From contig NZ_LT985749.1 of assembly GCF_900290115.1 (NCBI RefSeq), forward strand, positions 362,730 to 426,729: a DNA stretch of 64,000 nucleotides. Reading direction: 5' to 3'. A model generated the notes under the pieces. The model had not been told where the DNA came from. It was given only the letters and a program-made list of their open reading frames with translations, and made no database searches. How positions within the stretch are numbered: position 1 is the first letter of the stretch; the number at the start of each line of letters is the position of its first letter. The DNA is from Alistipes sp. Marseille-P5061 (lineage in GTDB: Bacteria; Bacteroidota; Bacteroidia; Bacteroidales; Rikenellaceae). A program made the position numbers and the translations under genes. Below are positions 1 through 7,754 of the stretch, in pieces.

Positions 1-52
1 TGAATTTTTCGTCAAGTTGCTGTTGTTCCAAACCTTCCATATTGCTTTTCAT
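1..52 (-). CDS. 5' end of an unidentified gene, cut by the window edge
   Basis: Read on the minus strand, position 52 is an ATG followed by an open frame that runs off the window. The readable peptide begins MKSNMEGLEQQQLDEKF, and a second in-frame ATG lies at 40. It sits downstream of the TonB-C gene on the same strand with a 10-bp hairpin between them. Only 17 codons are visible, so the family cannot be named. The call rests on a plausible hydrophilic start and on the gene direction. Confidence 0.4.
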   Translation of the reverse strand, partial: MKSNMEGLEQQQLDEKF

Positions 53-79
53 TCCGTTGCATCAGGGCACATGAACTCC

Positions 80-108
80 CCGCACCGGGGCCCGCGGTCC
101 CGGTGCGG
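80..108 (-). terminator. Hairpin after the TonB-C gene
   Basis: A perfect 10-bp inverted repeat (80-89 with 99-108, arm CCGCACCGGG) lies just past the stop of the minus-strand gene at 130. No clear T tract follows on the minus strand, so it may be a weak or factor-dependent terminator, or only an RNA-stabilising hairpin. Confidence 0.45.
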
Positions 109-129
109 ATTCACGGCGGCAGGTGCGCA

Positions 130-555
130 TCAGATTTCGGCCGTCACCGTTATCAGCAGCCGCACCTTCACCGGCTTGCCGTCCTGCCGGCCCGCACGCC
201 ACTTGGGCGAGCGCTCCATAACCTGCGTCACCGCGTCGGCAAACTCCTGCGACGAGGCGGACTTCACCTCGATGTCGGTCACCTGCCCCTGCGTATCGAC
301 CACGAAGAGGACATTGGCGCTGCAGGTGCCCTTCACCCCCTTGGCGCGGGCCTCGGAACGGGCCTTGAAGGAGACCCACTTCTGGTAGGCCGCCACTGTG
401 CCGCCCTTGAACGAGGGCATCTGCTGGGCCATCATCCTGACCTCGGAGCTTTCGTCCGAAGCGGGCGACTGGACATGGGTTGCTGCCGCGACGGTTCCGG
501 CCGCCATCAGCAGGAGGGTGGCAACCGCGCATCGAAGAATCAACAGGGACTTCAT
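130..555 (-). CDS. TonB C-terminal-domain protein, secreted or membrane-anchored
   Basis: A 141-residue protein with a hydrophobic N-terminal segment (about 5-25) that reads as a signal peptide or anchor. The C-terminal half (about 50-140) resembles the TonB_C fold: a conserved G-T-C-S-A-N-V-L-F-V-V-D strand followed by the S-P-K-W-R-A-G turn typical of short Bacteroidota TonB-like proteins. Full TonB proteins have a proline-rich linker and are longer; this one lacks the linker, so it may be a stand-alone TonB-C accessory protein rather than the main energy transducer. It is divergent from dinB with its own promoter at 649-680. Confidence 0.7.
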   Translation of the reverse strand: MKSLLILRCAVATLLLMAAGTVAAATHVQSPASDESSEVRMMAQQMPSFKGGTVAAYQKWVSFKARSEARAKGVKGTCSANVLFVVDTQGQVTDIEVKSASSQEFADAVTQVMERSPKWRAGRQDGKPVKVRLLITVTAEI

Positions 556-648
556 AAAGGTTACATTTTATTTTAGAGGTACTTCGTCAACAGGGCATAT
601 CCGGGCGGCGGGCTCCGGAGTCCGCTTCGCCCGCCCTATTCTCTAAAA

Positions 649-680
649 CAAATATAGAAAATTTCCGCCGTATGTCCAAA
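649..680 (-). promoter_or_regulatory. Promoter for the TonB-C gene
   Basis: On the minus strand TTTG (680-677) is followed after 20 bp by TATATTTG (656-649), matching the Bacteroidota primary-sigma consensus. The start codon is about 94 nt downstream. Confidence 0.6.
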
Positions 681-733
681 CGCTCCGGCGCGGAAAAGCG
701 GCACCCACGGGTACGCACCACGCCGTTTCTTCC

Positions 734-741
734 TATCTTTG
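734..741 (+). promoter_or_regulatory. -7 element of the dinB promoter
   Basis: TATCTTTG, a canonical TAnnTTTG element, ends 20 bp before the ATG at 762, implying a very short leader. I see no good -33 partner. Confidence 0.5.
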
Positions 742-761
742 CTTCGGAAAACACCGCGATA

Positions 762-1838
762 ATGGCGCAGCGCAAAATCATACACGTCGACATGGACGCC
801 TTCTTCGCCTCGGTCGAACAGCGCGACAACCCCGCCTACCGGGGGCGCCCGATTGCCGTGGGCTACGACGGCCCGCGGGGCGTGGTGGCCACGGCCAGCT
901 ACGAGGCGCGCCCCTACGGCGTACACTCGGCCCTACCCTCTGCCGTGGCGCGGAGACTCTGCCCCTCGCTGATTTTCGTCCCGGCCCGCTTCGAGGTCTA
1001 CAAGGAGGTCTCGCAGCAGATTCGCGCCATCTTCCACCGCTACACCGAACTGGTCGAGCCCCTCTCGCTCGACGAGGCCTTTCTCGACGTCTCGCACCAC
1101 CGCTCGGCGACGCTCGTGGCGCGCGAAATCAAGGCAGCCATCCGCGCCGAGACCGGACTGACCGCCTCGGCGGGCATCTCGGTGAACAAGATGCTGGCGA
1201 AAATCGCCTCGGACTACCGCAAGCCCGACGGGCTCTTCACGATTGCCCCGGCCCAGGTCGAGGAGTTCGTCGCGGCACTCCCCGTCGAGCGCTTCTTCGG
1301 CATCGGCGAGGTCACGGCCGAACGGATGCACCGGCTGGGCATCCGCACGGGGGCCGACCTGCGGCTCTGGAGCGAGGAGGCGCTCGTCCACCACTTCGGC
1401 AAGGCGGGCCACGCCTACTACGGCTATGCGCGCGGCATCGACGAGCGCGAAGTGACCCCCAACCGTATCCGCAAGTCGCTCGGGGCCGAGACCACCTTTG
1501 CCGAGGATACCGGCGACCGCGGGCGGCTCGCGTTCGAACTTGCGGGGGTGCGCGACGAGCTCTGGGCGCGGCTCCAGCGCCACGAATTCGCCGGCCGGAC
1601 CGTCGTGCTGAAGCTCAAGTTCGACGACTTCCGCCAGATTACCCGCTCGCGGACCCTCGCGGCGGCCGTGGCCTCGGCCGAGGAGCTGCGCGTGGTCTCC
1701 GAGGAGCTGCTTGCGGCCACCGACCTGGGCGGCCACCGCGTCCGCCTCATCGGGCTGACGGTGGGCAATTCATCCGAAGCATGCCCGGAGTGCGTGCAGC
1801 TTTGCTTCGACTTCGATTGCGACCAGCGGAAGCCGTAG
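762..1838 (+). CDS. dinB: DNA polymerase IV (Y-family translesion polymerase)
   Basis: A 358-residue Y-family polymerase that copies past damaged template bases. The palm begins at once with the HVDMDAFFASVEQ block (Asp10, steric-gate Phe nearby) and the second catalytic pair is in LSLDEAFLD (Asp104, Glu105). Finger, thumb (helix-hairpin-helix FGIGEVTAERM) and little-finger regions follow in normal order, and length is normal. I chose the ATG at 762 over an in-frame ATG at 672 because the family starts right at this strand and a TAnnTTTG element lies between the two. No LexA-like box was recognised. Confidence 0.95.
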   Translation: MAQRKIIHVDMDAFFASVEQRDNPAYRGRPIAVGYDGPRGVVATASYEARPYGVHSALPSAVARRLCPSLIFVPARFEVYKEVSQQIRAIFHRYTELVEPLSLDEAFLDVSHHRSATLVAREIKAAIRAETGLTASAGISVNKMLAKIASDYRKPDGLFTIAPAQVEEFVAALPVERFFGIGEVTAERMHRLGIRTGADLRLWSEEALVHHFGKAGHAYYGYARGIDEREVTPNRIRKSLGAETTFAEDTGDRGRLAFELAGVRDELWARLQRHEFAGRTVVLKLKFDDFRQITRSRTLAAAVASAEELRVVSEELLAATDLGGHRVRLIGLTVGNSSEACPECVQLCFDFDCDQRKP

Positions 1839-1949
1839 GCGGCCCGGTGCCGGGGCCGAAGGGCCCGTCCCCTCCGCCGGCCGGGACGCACGAAGGGCCC
1901 CGAAGGGCGAAAAATCGGGAAAATGTGAACGTCTGTTGTGAATTTTTCC

Positions 1950-1957
1950 TAAATTTG
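1950..1957 (+). promoter_or_regulatory. -7 element of the aspS promoter
   Basis: TAAATTTG lies 43 bp before the aspS ATG. A TTG at 1936-1938 is too close to be a standard -33, so only the -7 element is supported. Confidence 0.45.
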
Positions 1958-2000
1958 CCCGTTACAAAAGGATTCTAACAAAAACAAACTCAATAGCTCC

Positions 2001-3755
2001 ATGTACAGAACCCATACGTGCGGCTCCCTGAGAGTCGAAAACGTCAACGAGCGCGTCACCCTGGCAGGGTGGGTGCAGAAAGTGAGAAACCTCGGGGCGA
2101 TGACCTTCATCGACCTGCGCGACCGCTACGGCATCACGCAGATTGTCGTCGAGGAGCACTCCCCGGCCCAGGCACGCGAGGCGGCCTCCCGTCTGGGACG
2201 CGAGTTCGTCGTCCAGGTCACGGGCCGCGTCGTCGAGCGTTCGTCGAAGAATCCCAAGATGCCGACGGGCGACATCGAGGTGGCGGCCGAGCAGGTCAAC
2301 ATCCTCAACGAGGCGCTGACCCCGCCCTTCACCATCGAGGAGGTCTCGGACGGCGGTGACGACCTGCGGATGAAGTACCGCTACCTCGACCTGCGCCGTC
2401 CGCCGCTGCAGCGCAACCTCATCCTGCGCCACAAGATGGCCCAGGAGATTCGCCGCTTCCTCGATGCCGAGGGCTTCCTCGAAATCGAGACCCCCTATCT
2501 GGTGGGCTCCACGCCCGAAGGCGCGCGCGACTTCGTCGTGCCGAGCCGCATGAACCCCAACCAGTTCTACGCCCTGCCCCAGTCGCCGCAGACGCTCAAG
2601 CAGCTGCTCATGGTGGCCGGCTACGACAAGTACTTCCAGATTGTGCGCTGCTTCCGCGACGAGGACCTGCGCGCCGACCGTCAGCCCGAGTTCACCCAAA
2701 TCGACTGCGAGATGTCGTTCGTCGAGCAGGAGGACATCCTCGAGGTGTTCGAGCGCTGGGCCAAGCACATGTTCCACGCGGTCATGGGCATCGACTTCAC
2801 GGAGCCCTTCCGCCGCATGCCCTGGATTGAGGCGATGGAGAAGTACGGTTCGGACAAGCCCGACCTGCGCTTCGGAATGGAGTTCTCGGACCTTACGGAG
2901 CTCGCCAAGGGGCACGGCTTCAGCGTCTTCGACAACGCCGAGTATGTGACGGGCTTCGCCGCCACGGGCTGTGCGACCTACACCCGCAAGCAGATTGACG
3001 CCCTGACCGAGTATGTCAAGCGTCCGCAGGTGGGCGCCAAGGGGCTCATCTGGCTCCGCGTCGAGGAGTCGGGCATCAAGTCGTCGATTGACAAGTTCTT
3101 CACGCCGGAGCAGGTGCGCGCACTGGCCGAGCGCTGCGGCGCCAAGGCCGGCGACATGGTCTTCATCCTCAGCGGCCCGAAGTTCAAGACGCTCACGCAG
3201 CTCTGCGCCCTGCGCCTCGAAGTGGCCCAGCAGCTCGGACTGCGCGACCCGAAGAAGTTCGCCCCGCTGTGGGTGGTCGACTTCCCGATGTTCGAGTGGG
3301 ACGAGGAGACGCAGCGCTTCTATGCGATGCACCACCCCTTCACCTCGCCCAAGCCCGAGGATTACGAGTACCTCGAGAGCGACCCCGGCCGCGTACGCGC
3401 CAACGCCTACGACTTCGTCTGCAACGGCACCGAAATCGGCGGCGGCTCGATTCGTATCCACGACGCCAAGCTCCAGGCCCGCATCTTCAAGTGCCTGGGC
3501 TTTACGCCCGAGCGTGCGCAGGAGCAGTTCGGCTTCCTGATGAACGCCTTCAAGTACGGTGCACCCCCTCACGGAGGTCTGGCCTTCGGCTTCGACCGGC
3601 TCTGCTCACTCTTCGGCGGCTCGGACTCCATCCGCGACTACATCGCCTTCCCGAAGAACAACGCCGGCCGCGACGTGATGCTCGACGCACCGTCGTACCT
3701 CGACCAGTCGCAGCTTGACGAACTCTACCTCGAACTGCGCAAGCCGGAAAAATAG
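2001..3755 (+). CDS. aspS: Aspartate--tRNA ligase
   Basis: A 584-residue class II aminoacyl-tRNA synthetase charging tRNA-Asp in the cytoplasm. It has the N-terminal OB-fold anticodon domain (about 1-105), class II motif 2 around [20 protein letters not shown], the bacterial GAD insertion in the middle (about 290-420), and motif 3 with the arginine-bearing GFDRL block near the end. Length fits the bacterial type rather than the shorter archaeal/eukaryotic form. No partner operon gene is evident: dinB precedes by about 160 bp and a strong terminator follows at 3801. Whether it also charges tRNA-Asn cannot be read from this sequence. Confidence 0.97.
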   Translation: MYRTHTCGSLRVENVNERVTLAGWVQKVRNLGAMTFIDLRDRYGITQIVVEEHSPAQAREAASRLGREFVVQVTGRVVERSSKNPKMPTGDIEVAAEQVNILNEALTPPFTIEEVSDGGDDLRMKYRYLDLRRPPLQRNLILRHKMAQEIRRFLDAEGFLEIETPYLVGSTPEGARDFVVPSRMNPNQFYALPQSPQTLKQLLMVAGYDKYFQIVRCFRDEDLRADRQPEFTQIDCEMSFVEQEDILEVFERWAKHMFHAVMGIDFTEPFRRMPWIEAMEKYGSDKPDLRFGMEFSDLTELAKGHGFSVFDNAEYVTGFAATGCATYTRKQIDALTEYVKRPQVGAKGLIWLRVEESGIKSSIDKFFTPEQVRALAERCGAKAGDMVFILSGPKFKTLTQLCALRLEVAQQLGLRDPKKFAPLWVVDFPMFEWDEETQRFYAMHHPFTSPKPEDYEYLESDPGRVRANAYDFVCNGTEIGGGSIRIHDAKLQARIFKCLGFTPERAQEQFGFLMNAFKYGAPPHGGLAFGFDRLCSLFGGSDSIRDYIAFPKNNAGRDVMLDAPSYLDQSQLDELYLELRKPEK

Positions 3756-3800
3756 GCAACCAGCGTTCCGGAGAGCCGCGCCGCTCTTCCGATGCGACAA

Positions 3801-3838
3801 GCGGGACCTTTCCTCAACGGAAGGGTCCCGCTCTCTTT
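3801..3838 (+). terminator. Rho-independent terminator after aspS
   Basis: Stem of 13 bp with one G-T wobble (3801-3813 with 3819-3831, arm GCGGGACC), loop TCAAC, followed by a T-rich run. Confidence 0.85.
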
Positions 3839-4034
3839 TCCATCCCGGCCCAAATGCGCCCGGGCAACAGGCGGACAAACGGTTTCGAACCGGCCGATGT
3901 CCTCCTCCCCGGCCGGACGCCCACCAGACTTTCCCGGCCGTAGACTCGGCCGGACGCACAGCCAGCTTCTCCCGGTCGGACGCGCAGCCGGCTCTCTCCC
4001 GGTCGAAGCCTCTCCGCACGGCGGAGAGGGGCAC
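3839..4034. other. Gene-free GC-rich spacer with degenerate repeats
   Basis: Between two terminators lies about 195 bp with loosely repeated blocks of the form CCCGGCCGGACGC and CCCGGTCGGACGC at roughly 30-bp intervals (about 3908-4010). No promoter, RNA or credible reading frame was seen. Confidence 0.5.
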
Positions 4035-4080
4035 AAAAAAGCGGACCTCCGCACTGCCGTCCGTACAGTGAGAAGGTCCG
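4035..4080 (-). terminator. Terminator for the minus-strand small membrane protein
   Basis: On the minus strand a long stem (4080-4066 pairing with 4056-4042, arm CGGACCTTCTCACTG with two mismatches) is followed by TTTTTT complementary to 4040-4035. Confidence 0.8.
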
Positions 4081-4135
4081 TTTGACTCGTTTCCGGAGGA
4101 GGCGCCTCACGCACTCCGGAGGTCAGGGGCCGATG

Positions 4136-4438
4136 TCAGAAGGCTGCAGCCACGGCTCCAACCAGGACAATCAGCAGAATCAGTCCCAGGAAGGAGATGA
4201 CCAGACCGGCAATCGACAGGCCGCGCGGCGTACGGAATACGCCCACGAGCGACAGAATCAGACCCAGTACCCAGAGAATCCATCCCAGCACGGGAACCCA
4301 GGAGAAAATCAGGCCCAGCAGTGCGAGCACGAAACCGGCCGTACCTACTCCGTTCGATTTCTTTTCAGCGGGCTGGTTGATGATAATCGTCTGGCCCTGG
4401 TTCTCCTTGCCCTGCGGCTTTTGTACATTTTCTTCCAT
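4136..4438 (-). CDS. Small two-to-three-helix membrane protein (DUF4190-like)
   Basis: A 100-residue protein with a hydrophilic N-terminus (1-32, rich in Q, E and K) and hydrophobic segments at about 33-68 and 74-98 separated by a short FRTPRG turn. The GxAxxLxLLGLI...GWILWVLGLILSLVGV pattern recalls DUF4190-type proteins, whose function is unknown. It has its own promoter-like elements upstream and its own terminator, so it is probably monocistronic. Function is not known; the membrane location is inferred from hydrophobicity alone. Confidence 0.75.
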   Translation of the reverse strand: MEENVQKPQGKENQGQTIIINQPAEKKSNGVGTAGFVLALLGLIFSWVPVLGWILWVLGLILSLVGVFRTPRGLSIAGLVISFLGLILLIVLVGAVAAAF

Positions 4439-4579
4439 AATCGTTCATGTGTTTTTGCCGCCCGCACCTCGGCAGCTGTTCTTGGAAAGGAGACGTGGTG
4501 CAGCAGTCCACTTCCCATCCCGGGAATCTCGCACTTCTCATTCGCAGTCACCTCATCCGGGAAGCCCGGATTCAGGAGG

Positions 4580-4617
4580 CAAACTTACGTCTCCTTCAAC
4601 GTGTTGTTACAAAAGTA
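4580..4617 (-). promoter_or_regulatory. Two -7 elements upstream of the small membrane protein
   Basis: The minus strand has TAAGTTTG (4587-4580) and TACTTTTG (4617-4610), both TAnnTTTG matches, 140-180 bp before the start at 4438. Either would give a long leader. The rest of 4439-4776 shows no gene. Confidence 0.4.
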
Positions 4618-4776
4618 CAAAATTCTGCGAAATATGCAACATTTTCGTCCGAAATCGAACATCTGCATGCACCTTTTTGTTCGAAACGGCCGCCAAGCGG
4701 TCTCCGCCGGGCGCAGACAGCCACGGGCAGCCATGAACAACGTCCTCCAGACGCTCCGTTTTCCGCCGCAAATGGT

Positions 4777-4784
4777 TATCTTTG
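4777..4784 (+). promoter_or_regulatory. -7 element for the alcohol dehydrogenase
   Basis: TATCTTTG ends 23 bp before the ATG at 4808. Confidence 0.5.
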
Positions 4785-4807
4785 TACACGTGAAAACACG
4801 CCGGACC

Positions 4808-5848
4808 ATGAAAGCCTGTACCTATGTCGAACGCGGACGCTTCGAGCTCCGCGAAAAGCCGGAACCCCGGCTCGAAACACCCCGCGACGCCCTGGTGCGC
4901 GTCACGCTGGCAAGCATCTGCACCAGCGACCTGCACATCCTCCACGGCAGCGTGCCGCGCGCCGTCGAGGGCATCACCGTGGGCCACGAGATGGTGGGCG
5001 TCGTCGAGCAGGTGGGCACGGAGGTTGCGACGCTCCGCCCGGGCGACCGCGTGGCGGTCAACGTCGAGACCTTCTGCGGCGAGTGCTACTTCTGCCGCCA
5101 CGGCTATGTCAACAACTGCACCGACCCCGACGGAGGGTGGGCGCTGGGCTGCCGCATCGACGGCGGGCAGGCCCCTCTGGTGCGGGTGCCCCATGCCGAC
5201 CAGGGGCTGACCCCCATCCCGGCGACGGTGAGCGACGAGGCGGCGCTCTTCGCGGGCGACATCCTCGCCACGGGATTCTGGGCCGCCCGCATCGCCGAGA
5301 TTACCGAAGAGGATACGCTCCTCATCATCGGAGCCGGCCCCACGGGCATCTGCACGCTGCTCTGCGCGATGCTCCACCGCCCGCGCCGCATCATCGTCTG
5401 CGAAAAGGAGCCCGGGCGGCGCCGCTTCGTGCGGGAGCACTACCCCGAGGTGCTCGTCACCACGCCCGGGGAGTGCCGCGACTTCGTGCGGCGCCACAGC
5501 GACCACGGCGGCGCGGACCGCGTCTTCGAGGTGGCCGGCAGCGACGAGACGTTCCGTCTGGCGTGGGAGTGCGCCCGCCCCAACGCCGTGGTGGTCATCG
5601 TGGCGCTCTACGACCGGCCGCAGGTGCTGCCGCTGCCCGAGATGTACGGCAAGAACCTCACCTTCAAGACGGGCGGCGTCGACGGCTGCGACTGCGCCGA
5701 GATTCTGCATCTGATAGCCGAGGGGCGCATCGACACCACGCCGCTCATCACCCACCGCTTCCCGCTCAGCCGCATCATGGAGGGCTACCGCCTCTTCGAG
5801 AGCCGCGCCGACGGGGTCATCAAGGTGGCCGTCGAGTGTCAAAAGTAG
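4808..5848 (+). CDS. Zinc-dependent alcohol dehydrogenase, MDR superfamily
   Basis: A 346-residue medium-chain dehydrogenase. The N-terminal GroES-like catalytic domain carries the catalytic-zinc ligands (Cys38 in ICTSD, His60-Glu61 in GHE) and an intact structural-zinc loop with Cys90, Cys93, Cys96 and Cys104. The Rossmann domain follows with GAGPTG (about residue 178). The set resembles NAD(P)-dependent alcohol or threonine/sorbitol dehydrogenases; the substrate cannot be named. The frame is open far upstream, but the ATG at 4808 is where the family begins and a TAnnTTTG element sits 23 bp before it. Likely a single-gene unit. Confidence 0.88.
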   Translation: MKACTYVERGRFELREKPEPRLETPRDALVRVTLASICTSDLHILHGSVPRAVEGITVGHEMVGVVEQVGTEVATLRPGDRVAVNVETFCGECYFCRHGYVNNCTDPDGGWALGCRIDGGQAPLVRVPHADQGLTPIPATVSDEAALFAGDILATGFWAARIAEITEEDTLLIIGAGPTGICTLLCAMLHRPRRIIVCEKEPGRRRFVREHYPEVLVTTPGECRDFVRRHSDHGGADRVFEVAGSDETFRLAWECARPNAVVVIVALYDRPQVLPLPEMYGKNLTFKTGGVDGCDCAEILHLIAEGRIDTTPLITHRFPLSRIMEGYRLFESRADGVIKVAVECQK

Positions 5849-5865
5849 CCGCAGCGGAAAAAATC

Positions 5866-5896
5866 TTTGCCATTCGGCAAAAATTGTCTATTTTTG
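5866..5896 (+). promoter_or_regulatory. Full promoter for the ABM-domain gene
   Basis: TTTG (5866-5869), 19 bp, TATTTTTG (5889-5896): an exact match to the Bacteroidota consensus. The start codon is 42 bp further on. Confidence 0.75.
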
Positions 5897-5938
5897 AAAC
5901 CGACAAAACGAATTACGAACCTCAAAAAGAGAAAGACC

Positions 5939-6214
5939 ATGATACGACTCAATGTGTTCATCCGTACGACGGAATCCAACCGTGAGGAGCTGCTCCGCAC
6001 GGCACGCGAGTTGACGGCCGCATCCGTCAAGGATGCCGGCTGCATTGCCTACGACATCTTCGAGAGCGCCACGCGCCCCGACGTGCTGATGATTTGCGAA
6101 ACGTGGAGCGACGCCAAGGCGCTCACCGCCCACGAGCAGACGCCTCACTTCACGACCCTCGTTCCGAAGCTCCGCCAGCTGGCCGAGATGAAGACCGAGA
6201 AGTTCGTCTTCTGA
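5939..6214 (+). CDS. Antibiotic-biosynthesis-monooxygenase (ABM) domain protein, YgiN-like
   Basis: A 91-residue single-domain protein with the ABM dimeric ferredoxin-like fold: first strand MIRLNVFIRT, helix with REELLRTARELTAASVKDAGCIAYDIF, then the strand VLMICETWSDAKALTAHEQTPHF with the conserved His pattern. Relatives include E. coli YgiN, a quinol monooxygenase; many members have no known substrate. The ATG at 5939 is used because the fold starts there and the promoter is 42 bp upstream. Confidence 0.85.
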   Translation: MIRLNVFIRTTESNREELLRTARELTAASVKDAGCIAYDIFESATRPDVLMICETWSDAKALTAHEQTPHFTTLVPKLRQLAEMKTEKFVF

Positions 6215-6273
6215 GGCCCGTCTCAGTAATAATTAATGTAAAGACAACGCGCATTCCGTGCGCGCGCAGCCGT

Positions 6274-6297
6274 GCGGCAGGTCTCAGGACCTGCCGC
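6274..6297. repeat. Perfect 10-bp inverted repeat before rarA
   Basis: GCGGCAGGTC (6274-6283), loop TCAG, GACCTGCCGC (6288-6297). There is no T tract, so it is not a classical terminator. It lies in the 173-bp gap between the ABM gene and rarA. Confidence 0.6.
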
Positions 6298-6387
6298 TGA
6301 GCTACGCGGCCCGCTCTTTGGGGCTGCGCATGCGGCAGCAGCGCACACCGCCGAATCGCATTTCCGACCCTTCACTTTCCGCATACC

Positions 6388-7662
6388 ATGTCCGCACCTC
6401 TGGCCGAACGACTGCGCCCCCGAACGCTCGACGAATACATCGGGCAGGAGCACCTTGTGGGGCGCAACGGCGTCTTCCGCAAGTTTTTCGAGACGGGCAA
6501 CGTCCCCTCGTTCATCCTGTGGGGCCCTCCGGGCGTGGGCAAGACCACGCTGGCGAAGATTGTCGCCACGCAGCTCGAACGCCCCTTCTTCACCCTCTCG
6601 GCCGTCACGTCGGGGGTCAAGGAGGTGCGCGACGTCATCGAGTCGGCCAAGCGGCAGCGCTTCTTCGACGCCAAGCCCCCCTTCCTGTTCATCGACGAAA
6701 TCCACCGCTTCAACAAGTCGCAGCAGGATTCGCTGCTCGGCGCCGTCGAGCAGGGGGTCGTGACGCTCATCGGCGCCACGACCGAGAACCCCTCCTTCGA
6801 GGTGATTTCGCCGCTGCTGAGCCGGTGCCAGGTCTATACGCTCCACCCCATGGAGGATGCCGACCTGCAGCGGCTGCTCGACCGCGCCCTGACCACCGAC
6901 GCCGAGCTGCGCGCCCGCGACATCGAGGTGCGCGAGACGGCGGCGCTCTTCAAGTTCTCGGGGGGCGACGCCCGCAAGCTGCTCAACATCCTCGAGATTC
7001 TGGTCGGAGCCTCCGAGGGCAAAATCACGCTGACGGACCGCTATGTGACCGAGTGCCTGCAGCAGAACATCGCCCTCTACGACAAGAACGGCGAGCAGCA
7101 CTACGACGTCATCTCGGCCTTCATCAAGTCGGTGCGGGGCAGCGACCCCAACGCCGCCATCTACTACCTGGCGCGGATGCTTGCCGGAGGCGAGGAGCCG
7201 CGCTTCATCGCACGGCGGCTGGTGATTCTCGCCTCGGAGGATATCGGGCTGGCCAACCCCAACGCGCTGCTGCTGGCCAACGCCTGCTTCGATACTGTAC
7301 ATAAAATAGGTATGCCCGAGGCGCGCATCACGCTGGCCGAGACGACCATCTATCTGGCCACCTCGCCCAAGAGCAACTCGGCCTACATGGCCATCAACCG
7401 GGCGCTGGCCCAGGTCGGGCACGACACGAACAACCGCCCCGTACCGCTGCACCTGCGCAACGCCCCGACACGGCTGATGGAGCGCGAAGGCTACGGCAAG
7501 GGATACAAGTACGCCCACGACTACGAGGGCAACTTCGCCGAGCTGGAGTTCATGCCCCAGGGGCTCGAGGGGACGCGTTTCTACGAACCCAATACGGGCA
7601 ACGCCCAGGAGGCGAAAATCGCCGAACGCATCCACGCGTTATGGAAAGAGAAGTACCGATAG
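6388..7662 (+). CDS. rarA: Replication-associated recombination protein A (MgsA/RarA AAA+ ATPase)
   Basis: A 424-residue AAA+ ATPase related to clamp-loader and RuvB subunits that acts at stalled forks and single-strand gaps. The N-terminus carries the family signature LAERLRPRTLDEYIGQEHL; Walker A is GPPGVGKT (46-53), Walker B FLFIDEIHRF (about 99-108), followed by the sensor-1 block GATTENPSF. The C-terminal half has the MgsA tetramerisation region with ASEDIGLANP and the YKYAHDYEGNF block. Length is normal for the family. It may be cotranscribed with the following protease and phosphoesterase genes. Confidence 0.95.
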   Translation: MSAPLAERLRPRTLDEYIGQEHLVGRNGVFRKFFETGNVPSFILWGPPGVGKTTLAKIVATQLERPFFTLSAVTSGVKEVRDVIESAKRQRFFDAKPPFLFIDEIHRFNKSQQDSLLGAVEQGVVTLIGATTENPSFEVISPLLSRCQVYTLHPMEDADLQRLLDRALTTDAELRARDIEVRETAALFKFSGGDARKLLNILEILVGASEGKITLTDRYVTECLQQNIALYDKNGEQHYDVISAFIKSVRGSDPNAAIYYLARMLAGGEEPRFIARRLVILASEDIGLANPNALLLANACFDTVHKIGMPEARITLAETTIYLATSPKSNSAYMAINRALAQVGHDTNNRPVPLHLRNAPTRLMEREGYGKGYKYAHDYEGNFAELEFMPQGLEGTRFYEPNTGNAQEAKIAERIHALWKEKYR

Positions 7663-7754
7663 AGCAGCGGCCGCTGGCGGATCCGATGGCAGCAGGTCCG
7701 GCTTACGACATCTCGCCGCCTGACGACACACAAGCCTTCATTAAACGCCTGATT

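Noticed and set aside
1962-3572. Long minus-strand open frame opposite aspS
   Set aside because: The protein has no recognisable motif, is rich in the residues expected from reverse GC-rich codons, and aspS is complete on the other strand.
6265-6320. Stretch resembling a tRNA D-arm on the minus strand (TAGCTCAGCGG-like)
   Set aside because: No anticodon loop, variable arm or T-arm follows at the right distance; the match is short and lies in a GC-rich hairpin.
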